64,000 nt of DNA from Cytobacillus firmus. Lineage in GTDB: Bacteria > Bacillota > Bacilli > Bacillales > Cytobacillaceae. The position numbers were made by a program, and so were the translations under genes. The notes beneath the pieces were generated by a model that was not told where the DNA came from, ran no database searches, and saw only the letters and a program-made list of their open reading frames with translations. Positions 35,635 to 43,334 of this stretch are shown here, one piece after another. The DNA is taken from the NCBI RefSeq assembly GCF_023657595.1, contig NZ_CP098323.1:396001-460000 (forward strand), read 5' to 3'. Numbering within the stretch: position 1 is the first letter of the stretch; every line of letters begins with the position of its first letter.

Positions 35635-35947
35635 TCCCTCACCCCTTTTCAAGATTATAACTATCATCATAACCACTATTTATAGATTAGTAAACTAAAA
35701 GATTTTGACAGGATTCGTTAATATTCTATGTATATATTGTAAAAATAGCTGGGACAAATGATACAGGGGAACAAAGGCTTTTTGGCTGCAAGTCTAGATT
35801 ACAGGCGAAAGAATAACCAAATCCTTACAAAAGACCTGATAAAATAGGCAGAGGTATTGTCATTCTCCTTTACACATCTTCATATTGCTTTAAAAAATGC
35901 CTCTTATAATCAAATGTGAATCCAGATTGAATTAAGAGGTGAAGAAA
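35635..35947. other. Intergenic region before phoD
   Basis: A 313-base AT-rich gap between divergent units. TTGACA at 35705-35710 could be a -35 box but no good -10 follows at proper spacing. I see no clear PhoP repeat, riboswitch or open frame. Confidence 0.4.
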
Positions 35948-37702
35948 ATGAACAATGAGAGATCGATTGATGATTTAATCAGAAAGTTTAATGAAGAAAA
36001 TCTGAAGAGGGACATTGACCGCCGGAGCTTTCTATCTGGTGCAGGGAAAATAGCCGGCTTTTCGCTGGCGCTGGCTATGGCGCAATCATTAGGGGTGGGT
36101 AATCTAAAGGTTGATGCTGCTCCTAAGTTCAGCAAATACCCTTTTACGCTCGGTGTCGCATCAGGAGATCCTCTTTCTGACAGTGTGGTTTTATGGACAA
36201 GGCTAGCGCCCGATCCACTTAATGGAGGCGGGATGCCAAATCATGCTGTACCGGTCAAATGGGAACTTGCTGCAGATGAACACTTCCGAAAAGTTGTTAA
36301 ACACGGGACTGAAATTGCAGTGCCCGAATTGGCGCATTCTGTGCATGTGGAGGCAGAAGGCTTAATGCCAAACACTGTTTATTATTATCGTTTTAAAAGC
36401 GGCAATGAGCTTAGTCCAATCGGCAAAACAAAGACACTTCCGCCTGCGGGTGCCAAAGTATCAGGGCTATCATTTGCATTTGCTTCATGTCAGCAGTATG
36501 AACATGGACTTTTTACAGCCTATCAGCATATGGCAAAGGAAAATTTGGATTTTGTCATTCACCTTGGCGACTACATATATGAATATGGACCAAATGAATA
36601 TATTTCACCAACAGGAAATGTCCGCCATCATAGCGGGCCGGAAATTATCTCTCTAGAAGATTATCGGAATCGCCATGCTCAGTATAAATCTGATCAGCAT
36701 CTTAGAGAAGCTCATGCTGCTTTCCCTTGGGTGGTCACTTGGGATGACCACGAAGTGGAAAATAACTATGCAGGAGGGATTCCGGAAAAAGGCCAGTCAG
36801 CTGAAGCATTTATTAAACGCAGGGCAGCAGCTTATCAGGCATACTATGAGCACATGCCACTCCGGTTATCTTCCATGCCAAATGGTGATGGTATGCAGTT
36901 GTATAGGGAGTTCAGCTATGGCAGCCTGGCGTCATTCCTTGTGCTTGATTCCCGGCAATATCGGGATGACCAGGCAAATGGTGATGGCAGCAAGCCGCAT
37001 ACACCGGAGTCGCTTGATCCAGCCCGGACTCTCCTTGGAAAAGAACAGGAACAGTGGGTTGAAAGCAATCTTAGTACCTCCCATGCTCATTGGAATGTGC
37101 TTGCACAGCAGGTGTTTTTTGTCCAGAGGAACTTCGGGACAAGTGCTTCGCCGAAGTTCAGCATGGATGCATGGGATGGATATCCTGCTGCCAGGGAGCG
37201 CCTGGCTGATTTCGCAGCTTCAAACAATATCGAAAATCTGATCGTCCTGACTGGAGATGTTCATGCAAGCTGGGCTTCCAATATTCTAACAGACTATGAT
37301 GATCCAAATGCAAAGCTGATTGGGGCCGAATTTGTCGGAACCTCTATCACATCAGGAGGGAACGGATCAGATGTGAGAGCAGATACGGAAAAGACGCTTG
37401 CAGAGAATCCGCATATTAAGTTTTTTAATAATTATAGAGGCTATGTCCGCTGCCGGGTAACACCAGAGCAATGGCGTGCGGATTATCGGGTTCTTCCATT
37501 CGTAACAGAGCCAGGAGCGGATATTTCAACAAGAGCATCATTTGTTTTTGAAAAAGATCAGGCTGGATTGAAGCAGGTTTCGGCTTCTGCTGTCCCTCAG
37601 GGAGTTCGAATATCTGCCGAGGTTGAGGAAGACCGTCATCGTGCCCATAACCGGGCACATGAAAAGCAGCTTAAGAAAAAGCGCGAAAAGGTATTACATT
37701 AA
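35948..37702 (+). CDS. phoD: PhoD-type alkaline phosphatase/phosphodiesterase
   Basis: A 584-residue secreted metallophosphoesterase. The long N-region ends in the twin-arginine motif DRRSFLSG (Arg25-Arg26) followed by a hydrophobic stretch and cleavage near VDAAP, so export is by the Tat pathway. PhoD motifs include GVASGDPLSDSVVLWTRL, FASCQQYEHG, HLGDYIYEYG, WDDHEVENNYAGG, LDSRQYRDD and LTGDVHASW, which bind Ca and Fe. It releases phosphate from phosphodiesters such as teichoic acid. ATG 35948 follows AGAGGTG. tatA follows 15 bases later. Confidence 0.93.
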   Translation: MNNERSIDDLIRKFNEENLKRDIDRRSFLSGAGKIAGFSLALAMAQSLGVGNLKVDAAPKFSKYPFTLGVASGDPLSDSVVLWTRLAPDPLNGGGMPNHAVPVKWELAADEHFRKVVKHGTEIAVPELAHSVHVEAEGLMPNTVYYYRFKSGNELSPIGKTKTLPPAGAKVSGLSFAFASCQQYEHGLFTAYQHMAKENLDFVIHLGDYIYEYGPNEYISPTGNVRHHSGPEIISLEDYRNRHAQYKSDQHLREAHAAFPWVVTWDDHEVENNYAGGIPEKGQSAEAFIKRRAAAYQAYYEHMPLRLSSMPNGDGMQLYREFSYGSLASFLVLDSRQYRDDQANGDGSKPHTPESLDPARTLLGKEQEQWVESNLSTSHAHWNVLAQQVFFVQRNFGTSASPKFSMDAWDGYPAARERLADFAASNNIENLIVLTGDVHASWASNILTDYDDPNAKLIGAEFVGTSITSGGNGSDVRADTEKTLAENPHIKFFNNYRGYVRCRVTPEQWRADYRVLPFVTEPGADISTRASFVFEKDQAGLKQVSASAVPQGVRISAEVEEDRHRAHNRAHEKQLKKKREKVLH

Positions 37703-37717
37703 TAGGACGGTGAGAAG

Positions 37718-37924
37718 ATGATTTCTAACATTGGCATTCCAGGCTTAATTCTTGTTCTTGTCATTGCCTTGATCATATTTGGGCCATCAAAGCTTCCCGA
37801 AATTGGGAGGGCGTTTGGGCGGACATTAACTGAGTTTAAAAGCGCGGCAAAAGACTTAGTGTCAGATGAGGGAATGAAAGAAGAGAAAAAGCCGGCACTT
37901 TCAGCTCTGAAAAGAGAAAAGTAG
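37718..37924 (+). CDS. tatA: Twin-arginine translocase subunit TatA
   Basis: A 68-residue protein: one membrane helix (about 5-21), the hinge [17 protein letters not shown], then an amphipathic helix and charged tail. It polymerises into the Tat pore. Directly downstream of phoD as in B. subtilis phoD-tatAd-tatCd, but here no tatC follows; a terminator does. Confidence 0.93.
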   Translation: MISNIGIPGLILVLVIALIIFGPSKLPEIGRAFGRTLTEFKSAAKDLVSDEGMKEEKKPALSALKREK

Positions 37925-37928
37925 GGAA

Positions 37929-37965
37929 TAAAAATACAGGCGCAAATTAGCCTGTATTTTTTATT
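37929..37965 (+). terminator. Terminator after tatA
   Basis: AAAATACAGGC pairs with GCCTGTATTTT, then more T. Confidence 0.9.
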
Positions 37966-38025
37966 GTGTGTTAATTTGTGAAATGTTTCACATAATATTC
38001 ATTTTTGAATAATCCACTGGAATGA

Positions 38026-38048
38026 ACAGTATAATATATTAATACTGT
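38026..38048. promoter_or_regulatory. Inverted repeat over a -10 box, upstream of a membrane protein gene
   Basis: ACAGTAT (38026-38032) and ATACTGT (38042-38048) are inverted around 9 bases; TATAAT (38030-38035) falls inside. This looks like an operator for a repressor controlling the gene at 38094. Confidence 0.5.
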
Positions 38049-38093
38049 ACTTATATTGTTTATCTAAAAATCCAACAGGGAGGCACCTTCACC

Positions 38094-39089
38094 ATGAAAA
38101 AAATATTTCAGTTATTATTAATAATAGGCTTAGTCATGACGCCTTTTTTTACAAGCGCTCATGTGAAATGGTTCACGAATGTGGCGCCTAAAAAGGAAAC
38201 CATTGAAAATATATTATCACCTTTATTCATGGGACTGGCCCTGGCGGCTGCGATTGTCCTTGCGCTATTGACATTGATTATCCCAAAGACTTCACAATGG
38301 GCTAAAGTCAAAAAGCTTGATGACTGGCTCTCAGGATTCCGCAAATACAGCAGATATATCCTGAAGTATGGAACTGCTGCGGCGTTAATAATCCAGGTAA
38401 CGAACGGAACATTGTTTGCGCCTGAATTTCATTTAACCAGCACGATTGCTATGATATTAACGTGGGCTGCGATTGGCTTTCTGCTAATTCCTCATCATAT
38501 TTCAACAAAGGCCGGGGCCGTTATTTTACTGGGGCTGTTTGTGTACGTTACCATGCAGAATGGCATTTTCCATATGCTTGATTATGGATATTATGTTGCC
38601 ATTATTGGAGTCCTGATGGTCGGCAGCACGAAGCTCGAGAAGGTTGGATTTCCATTCTTATATTTGGGCACAGGTTTATCTTTATGCTGGGTGGCTGTCG
38701 AAAAATGGGTATATCCAAGCATGTCACTGGATATTGTGGCCAATCATGGAGTCCCTACATTCGGATTTGCACCTGCTGCATTCGTTGTTATGGCTGCATT
38801 CATTGAATTTGTGGTCGGTTACCTTCTTGTAGTAGGGATTCTTAACCGTGTAGTTGGCTTCGTCGTGACAGTTATTTTCATCACTACCACAATGCTGTTT
38901 GGCATGACAGAAGTGATCGGGCATTTTATGATTCATATTGTGCTGATTATTTTCATCATTGAAGGGGTGTCTTTCTATAACCCGCCGATCAAGCTGCACA
39001 AAACTAAGGCGGATCAATTTGTGTTTGTATTCCTGAACTTTATTTTCGTCCTTGCGACATTCATTTTAATTTATTACCGATTTGCATAA
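38094..39089 (+). CDS. Polytopic membrane protein, DoxX-like
   Basis: A 331-residue protein. An N-terminal signal-like helix ends in TSAHVKWF, followed by about nine membrane helices in two groups. The C-terminal half (GVPTFGFAPAAFVVMAAFIEFVVGYLLVVGILNRVVGFVVTVIFITTTMLFGMTEVIGHFMIHIVLI) has the E-xxx-G-hydrophobic layout of DoxX/DoxD-type proteins. His residues in SAHVKW and GHFMIH could bind metal or heme. Function unknown. AGGGAGGCACC precedes the ATG. Single-gene unit. Confidence 0.65.
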   Translation: MKKIFQLLLIIGLVMTPFFTSAHVKWFTNVAPKKETIENILSPLFMGLALAAAIVLALLTLIIPKTSQWAKVKKLDDWLSGFRKYSRYILKYGTAAALIIQVTNGTLFAPEFHLTSTIAMILTWAAIGFLLIPHHISTKAGAVILLGLFVYVTMQNGIFHMLDYGYYVAIIGVLMVGSTKLEKVGFPFLYLGTGLSLCWVAVEKWVYPSMSLDIVANHGVPTFGFAPAAFVVMAAFIEFVVGYLLVVGILNRVVGFVVTVIFITTTMLFGMTEVIGHFMIHIVLIIFIIEGVSFYNPPIKLHKTKADQFVFVFLNFIFVLATFILIYYRFA

Positions 39090-39146
39090 GCATTGACATT
39101 TTGATGAAAATAGAATATGATTTATTTAAATAGTTGAATAGTTTCT

Positions 39147-39261
39147 CCTAAAGGGGAGTAGCTTTTACAGCAGAGTCGTCATTTCGGAGTTAAGAGCTCC
39201 CGGCTTTGTTGGCAACCTTAACGTTGTTAGCAAGACCTTTGCCTGTTTCGGGTAAAGGTCT
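39147..39261 (+). ncRNA. yybP-ykoY manganese riboswitch with terminator
   Basis: CTAAAGGGGAGTAGC (from about 39149), CCGGCTTTGTTGGCAACC, and GTTAGCAAGACCTTTGCC are the conserved loops and stems of the Mn2+-sensing yybP-ykoY class. AGACCTTTGCC (39233-39243) can pair with GGTAAAGGTCT (39251-39261), which is followed by TTTT and forms the terminator. Mn2+ binding should hold the aptamer and switch downstream expression on. The regulated genes are an FbpB-like ORF and a TerC/YkoY exporter. Confidence 0.92.
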
Positions 39262-39272
39262 TTTTGTTTTTT

Positions 39273-39307
39273 AAAACCTTTACCGCTTGCTGGTAGAGGT
39301 TTTTTTA
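39273..39307 (+). terminator. Second terminator hairpin after the Mn2+ riboswitch
   Basis: AAAACCTTTACC pairs with GGTAGAGGTTTT with one U-G pair, then TTT. It stands in series 12 bases after the riboswitch terminator and would further limit leak transcription. Confidence 0.75.
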
Positions 39308-39408
39308 TTGCCTGATATAGCTTGGCAATGGAAATCCTCAATCGACATAACTGCAGGGAAACAGTGCGAAGCTTTCAATACTTAAAAAACAAAGGAAAGG
39401 AGACCAAG

Positions 39409-39534
39409 ATGAAAAAAGCTAAGATATCGTTTGCTGAATTAATTAAGAAAAACAAAGAAGAGCTGCTGAGAGATCAAGCAATGCTTGAGAAAATTGAAAA
39501 GCGTTTAGACGAAAAATACACAAAGGTGAAATAA
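39409..39534 (+). CDS. FbpB-family small basic protein, paralogue 2
   Basis: A 41-residue helical protein (MKKAKISFAELIKKNKEELL, then RDQAMLEKIEKRLDEKYTKVK). It aligns without gaps with the protein at 34956-35081 and has the same length. AAAGGAAAGGAG precedes the ATG. It ends 14 bases before the TerC-family gene, so it is co-transcribed with the Mn2+ exporter under the Mn2+ riboswitch. Related FbpB proteins are Fur-controlled and act in iron sparing; here control appears to be by manganese. Confidence 0.75.
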   Translation: MKKAKISFAELIKKNKEELLRDQAMLEKIEKRLDEKYTKVK

Positions 39535-39548
39535 GGGAGGGTGCTTAG

Positions 39549-40331
39549 ATGGAATTATCACTAATACTTGAGTATGGATGGGTGCTGCTGCTGCTTGTGG
39601 CGCTGGAGGGTTTATTGGCTGCTGATAACGCGCTGGTGCTGGCGATTATGGTAAAGCATCTTCAGGAGGAGCAGAGGAAGAAGGCTTTATTCTACGGGTT
39701 GGCTGGAGCGTTTGTTTTCCGCTTTGGATCGTTATTTGCAATTTCTTATTTAGTTGACGTATGGCAGGTTCAAGCGATCGGAGCACTGTATCTTCTGTTC
39801 ATCGCGGCCAATCATATATTAAGAAAGTTTCTTGTGAAAAAAGGCGAGGAAGAAGCAGAGATTACAAAATCAAAAAAGCAATCAGGCTTTTGGCTTACGG
39901 TTTTTAAAGTAGAGCTTGCTGATATTGCTTTCGCTGTAGACTCTATTCTGGCAGCAGTTGCCCTGGCTGTGGCTCTTCCGGATTCAGGACTTGGCCATGT
40001 AGGCGGACTTGACGGCGGAAAGTTCTTTGTCATCTTTGCAGGCGGTATGATCGGATTGATCATTATGCGTTTTGCTGCTAACCTATTTGTGGATCTGCTT
40101 CACAGGAGACCTGGACTTGAGGTTGCAGCATTTGGTATTGTCGGCTGGGTTGGTGTCAAACTGGCTGTCTACACAATGTCCCATCCGGCGCTGGCGATCC
40201 TGCCTGAAGGATTTGCCAAGTCGACGGAATGGAAAGCTACTTTCTACGTAGTCTTAATTGGAATAGCATTAGCTGGATGGATTCTTTCCAAGGAAGTACA
40301 GGAAGTGCCAGCAGAGGAAAAAGCAAGCTGA
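39549..40331 (+). CDS. ykoY: TerC-family manganese exporter, YkoY-like
   Basis: A 260-residue protein with about seven membrane helices. The signature blocks are LEGLLAADNALVLAIMVKHL near the N-terminus and VELADIAFAVDSILAAVALA in the middle, whose Asp residues bind metal, then FAGGMIGLIIMRFAA. TerC proteins of this group (YkoY/MeeY) export Mn2+, and assist metalation of secreted enzymes. The riboswitch upstream and the FbpB-like ORF in front support that role. GGGAGGGTGC precedes the ATG. Confidence 0.92.
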   Translation: MELSLILEYGWVLLLLVALEGLLAADNALVLAIMVKHLQEEQRKKALFYGLAGAFVFRFGSLFAISYLVDVWQVQAIGALYLLFIAANHILRKFLVKKGEEEAEITKSKKQSGFWLTVFKVELADIAFAVDSILAAVALAVALPDSGLGHVGGLDGGKFFVIFAGGMIGLIIMRFAANLFVDLLHRRPGLEVAAFGIVGWVGVKLAVYTMSHPALAILPEGFAKSTEWKATFYVVLIGIALAGWILSKEVQEVPAEEKAS

Positions 40332-40336
40332 TCAAG

Positions 40337-40366
40337 CAGGGCGGAGGTTATCCGCCCTGTTTTTTA
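40337..40366 (+). terminator. Terminator after ykoY
   Basis: CAGGGCGGA (40337-40345) pairs with TCCGCCCTG (40351-40359), then a T run. Confidence 0.9.
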
Positions 40367-40376
40367 ATGAGCACTT

Positions 40377-40396
40377 TCAATCAAACGTTTGATTGA
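40377..40396. repeat. 20-bp palindrome, copy 2
   Basis: TCAATCAAACGTTTGATTGA again, 11 bases from the ykoY terminator T run. It supplies the last codons and the stop (TCA at 40381-40383 on this strand) of the convergent acetyltransferase gene. Confidence 0.95.
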
Positions 40397-40929
40397 ATAC
40401 CCATGAGCCCGGAGCTAGCTTGCCATTCTTCTTTCAGGATGCCCATTTCTATTAAGCTCCAATAATCATTTTTAACTTTATTGGTCTGCCTGAGAAGCCC
40501 TTCTTTTTGGAAACCTGCTTGCTTGTAGATCTTAATAGCAGGCAAATTAAAATCGAAAACTCCGAGACTGATTCTATTTAATTTCAGCTTCTGGAAGGCT
40601 AAGTTCAGGATTTGATGAATCATTTCTGAAGCATACCCTTTCCCCCGTGCTTCAGGGCGGATGAAAACTTTTCCAACCCTCGCAGTTTCGTTGACACGGT
40701 CTACTCTGCCTAGGGAAATATGACCGACGATTTCATCGTTTGCCATAACTTTGAATATATAATCCGAGCTGGTATCCAGATTCGCAGAGCTTATATACTT
40801 AGCAAGCTGCACATGATCAAGCGGGAATTCGAAATGAGCACCGCTCCACTGAATCATTAATTCCGGTGTGCTGATCCAGCTGATGAGCAAATCGAAGTCT
40901 TCTTCTGTAAAAGGTTCTAATTTTACCAT
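40381..40929 (-). CDS. GNAT-family N-acetyltransferase
   Basis: A 182-residue acetyltransferase of the RimJ/RimL type. FTEEDFDLLISWI opens it, IVGHISLGRVD and ARVGKVFIRPEARGKGYASEMIHQILNLAF contain the acetyl-CoA binding R-x-x-G-x-G/A loop, and LGVFDFNLPAIKIYKQAGFQKEGLLR the closing strand and helix. Acceptor unknown. The last four residues and the stop codon lie in the 20-bp palindrome, so the original end has probably been replaced. AAGGAGATTCCC precedes the ATG. Confidence 0.85.
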   Translation of the reverse strand: MVKLEPFTEEDFDLLISWISTPELMIQWSGAHFEFPLDHVQLAKYISSANLDTSSDYIFKVMANDEIVGHISLGRVDRVNETARVGKVFIRPEARGKGYASEMIHQILNLAFQKLKLNRISLGVFDFNLPAIKIYKQAGFQKEGLLRQTNKVKNDYWSLIEMGILKEEWQASSGLMGIQSNV

Positions 40930-41071
40930 GGGAATCTCCTTATATTTATCATCTAATTGTTCTTTTTTTATCTATTTTACAGAGTTCAGGAAAAATCCTT
41001 CTAAGTTATGCGTGAAATAAAAGTAATGAGTACATATTAATTTAAAGAACCATAAGGAAGGAGCGAATGAG

Positions 41072-41209
41072 TTGTCTAGAAAAGATGAGCAAAAAAAGAA
41101 ACAGACACAAGGTCCAAAAGAGGAGAGGGAGCTTGTCAATGAGTTTGGAAAATATAAGGGGGATCAGCCGGTTCCGCAGCCTAAGGATTATGATGAGATA
41201 GAGTATTAG
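41072..41209 (+). CDS. 45-residue hydrophilic small protein
   Basis: Starts TTG 41072 with AAGGAAGGAG 9 bases upstream, ends TAG 41207-41209, and is followed at once by a terminator. The product is very polar: a basic N-terminus (SRKDEQKKKQTQGPKEE), ERELVNEFGKYKGD, and an acidic proline-containing end (PVPQPKDYDEIEY). The strong ribosome site, terminator and biased composition argue that it is real. No family recognised. Confidence 0.6.
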   Translation: MSRKDEQKKKQTQGPKEERELVNEFGKYKGDQPVPQPKDYDEIEY

Positions 41210-41239
41210 AAAAAGCAGGATAATCCCTGCTTTTTTTCT
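41210..41239 (+). terminator. Terminator after the 45-residue gene
   Basis: AAAAAGCAGG pairs with CCTGCTTTTTT. Confidence 0.85.
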
Positions 41240-41243
41240 AAGG

Positions 41244-41521
41244 TAAGAAAGTATAAAATTTTGAACGTCGATAATTGTCTTATCTCCAGCGCCTACCCCC
41301 TCGAGGTCACAAGCCGATCCTCCCAAAAAGGCAAAGGACGCCTTTCCGTAAGGCTCGTCTTGTACTTGAGGCCCGCAGGACAAGGAAGGCCTCGTCAGCA
41401 TAAACATCGCACGACCGAAAGGGATAGCTTTTGGGAGGATGCGGGTCATGCAGACGTTGCCACAGGACGTGGCGATCTTAGTCTGCGTTCCTTCATGAAC
41501 AAGGCGCTTGCGCTTTTCTTA
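41244..41521. repeat. Repeat B, copy 2, interrupted by an inverted piece of repeat C
   Basis: The outer part starts TAAGAAAGTATAAAATTTTG, has CTCCAGCGCC and CTCGAGGTCACAAGC, and ends AAGGCGCTTGCGCTTTTCTTA. Between about 41379 and 41497 lies unrelated sequence whose complement contains AGACTAAGATCGCCACGTCC, matching the repeat at 19564 onward. Together with the terminator it fills the gap before the gene at 41623. Confidence 0.75.
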
Positions 41522-41622
41522 ACTAAGTCTCTGGCCTTAGATTATTTTAATGCTGAGGGAGCTTAATCCTTCTTGTATTTCTTTTTAAACTATAGGTAAG
41601 AAAAGCAAGAAGGGGAAAATGT

Positions 41623-42471
41623 ATGAATGAAAAATTGGAAGTTAGTTTGCATGGGCTTATCATTTTAATATCATTGTATATATTGTTTAATTTTATGCCG
41701 ACACTTTTGCCGGCTTATAAATGGGTTAATATTACAGGCATGGCTGCCATATTAGTGATGGATGTTTACTTTATTTCTGCAGGCAGGTTATCCCGGTTGA
41801 AATACAGCAGACTGGCACTGATTTATATGTTCAGTCTGCTTTTAATCGTTTTTATTACCTTTTATTTAACCAAGATACTCGTTCTTACTGATGCCTATGG
41901 GCTCGAGAGTATACTGAGGGAATATGAAGCGGAAGGAAAGCTCATCTTTTTCCTGATTTGCTTTTTACAGCCCATCCTTTTGCCGCTTCCTGAAGCCGTC
42001 ACACTGCCTGCAGGAAGTGCTGTTTTCGGTCCTGCTGCCGCTGCCTTTCTTGGATTCACAGGTACACTTTCGGGGATTATTATTATGTTCTGGACTGCAA
42101 GGATAGGGGGATTAAAGCTTGTATCAAGGTTTATAAAGGAGCGGCACCTGGACAAATACCAAAAATACATGGAGAGAAATGAAAACTCCATACTAGTACT
42201 GCTGTTTGTTATTCCGATATTGCCGGATGAGATCATTTGTGTTGGAGCAGGAATGGGTGGTGTATCATTTAAAAAGTTCCTGGGAATTGCTTCTATATCC
42301 AAAATAGCAACTTCCTTGCTACTGGCTTACTCTCTTTCATTCGCCAATGCACTATCTTTATCTGGCTTACAGCTTTTATTTGTTGTTTCAATGGCGATGG
42401 GAGTATTTTACAGTGTTTTTCACTTTTATAAAAGAAGAAAAGAAGCTATTAGGATTTTCCGTAAGCTCTAA
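41623..42471 (+). CDS. VTT-domain (TVP38/TMEM64-like) membrane protein
   Basis: A 282-residue protein with about eight membrane helices. The second half has the VTT pattern: FLQPILLPLPEAVTLPAGSAVFGPAAAAFLGFTGTLSGIIIMFWTARIGG, a cytoplasmic amphipathic segment (ERHLDKYQKYMERN), and IPILPDEIICVGAGMGGVSFKKFLGIASISKI. An extra N-terminal set of three helices makes it longer than typical members. VTT/DedA proteins are linked to lipid scrambling or flippase activity. The AAGAAGGGGAAAATGT leader gives the ribosome site. Confidence 0.8.
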   Translation: MNEKLEVSLHGLIILISLYILFNFMPTLLPAYKWVNITGMAAILVMDVYFISAGRLSRLKYSRLALIYMFSLLLIVFITFYLTKILVLTDAYGLESILREYEAEGKLIFFLICFLQPILLPLPEAVTLPAGSAVFGPAAAAFLGFTGTLSGIIIMFWTARIGGLKLVSRFIKERHLDKYQKYMERNENSILVLLFVIPILPDEIICVGAGMGGVSFKKFLGIASISKIATSLLLAYSLSFANALSLSGLQLLFVVSMAMGVFYSVFHFYKRRKEAIRIFRKL

Positions 42472-42480
42472 ATGATTCCT

Positions 42481-42518
42481 CCTATCGCTGTCAGCGAAAC
42501 TATTCAGGCAACGATAGG
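42481..42518. terminator. Possible convergent terminator
   Basis: CCTATCG (42481-42487) can pair with CGATAGG (42512-42518) around a large loop. No strong T run follows in either direction, so function is uncertain. Confidence 0.4.
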
Positions 42519-42528
42519 ATTAATCACT

Positions 42529-42900
42529 CTAAATAGATGCGAAAATTCCCGATGCTTTGGCAACCACCTGATTCTGATCGTTAAAAATCAGGCAATCTGT
42601 GTGGCTGAGTGTCCGTCCTCTTTTAACAAGGTGAGCATCGGCAACTAGATATTCCCCTGTCGCCCCCTTTAAGAAACTGACCTTCAAGTCAGCGGTCACC
42701 ACGGACTGCTTCTGATTTTCATCCGGCTCGAAAATATTCCCCATTGCTACATCCGCAAGAGTGGAAATGATCCCTCCATGCACCAGTCCGGCGCTGTTAA
42801 TAAAGAGCGGCTGGATGGGCAAAGTGACTTTCATTTTGCTATCACTGATTCTTTCGTAATGGAATTTCAGAAATTCATCAAAAGGCTGTTTGATTAGCAT
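42529..42900 (-). CDS. PaaI-family hotdog thioesterase
   Basis: A 123-residue single hotdog domain. INSAGLVHGGIISTLADVAMG is the conserved HGG-helix motif with the active Asp, and VTADLKVSFLKGATGEYLVADAHLVKRGRTLSHTDCLIFNDQNQVVAKASGIF forms the sheet. It hydrolyses acyl- or aryl-CoA esters. GGAGTG precedes the ATG. Confidence 0.9.
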   Translation of the reverse strand: MLIKQPFDEFLKFHYERISDSKMKVTLPIQPLFINSAGLVHGGIISTLADVAMGNIFEPDENQKQSVVTADLKVSFLKGATGEYLVADAHLVKRGRTLSHTDCLIFNDQNQVVAKASGIFASI

Positions 42901-42927
42901 TTTCTACACTCCAATTTCTTTAAGTTA

Positions 42928-43195
42928 GGCTGTTTTCGCAAAGTTTGTTGCTTTATATATTTAATTTGCTGAGTTGATTGGAGCGAAAGGTGCGAGATCC
43001 TCGAAAATGCATTCGCATTTTCTTCGTGCGGTGTTTACTCAATGGAAACTTGCGGGAGTAGCGTGACAGGTGAGACCCCCCAGACGCGCAGTGTTGAGGA
43101 GGCTCACCGCCCGCCCCGCTGTTCGCTGAGCATCCTGGAGCGAAAATCAACGGACAACATTGATAGGCGAAAAAACTATTTTTACGAAAAGAGCC
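42928..43195. mobile_element. MITE-like repeat A, copy 3, with inverted ends and 8-bp target duplication
   Basis: The element begins GGCTGTTTTCG (42928-42938) and ends CGAAAAGAGCC (43185-43195), inverted with one mismatch. TTAAGTTA flanks it on both sides (42920-42927 and 43196-43203). The inside carries GATTGGAGCGAAAGG, GCGGGAGTAGCGTGACAGG, GAGGAGGCTCACCGCCCGCC and CGGACAACATTGATAGG, shared with copies at 24335 and 34780. Ends starting GGCTCTTT and 8-bp duplications are features of ISL3-family elements, so a non-autonomous ISL3 derivative is likely. No gene inside. Confidence 0.8.
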
Positions 43196-43334
43196 TTAAG
43201 TTAACATGGTTATTCCCGATTTTTTGTGAAATCCCTGCTAATTTGCAGAGAAAAGGCTCCAAAATTGTTACATAGTTTCTTAAAATCTAAAAAAGTGATA
43301 TTATTTTCAATAAATTCAAAAAAAGGCGGGCTGG

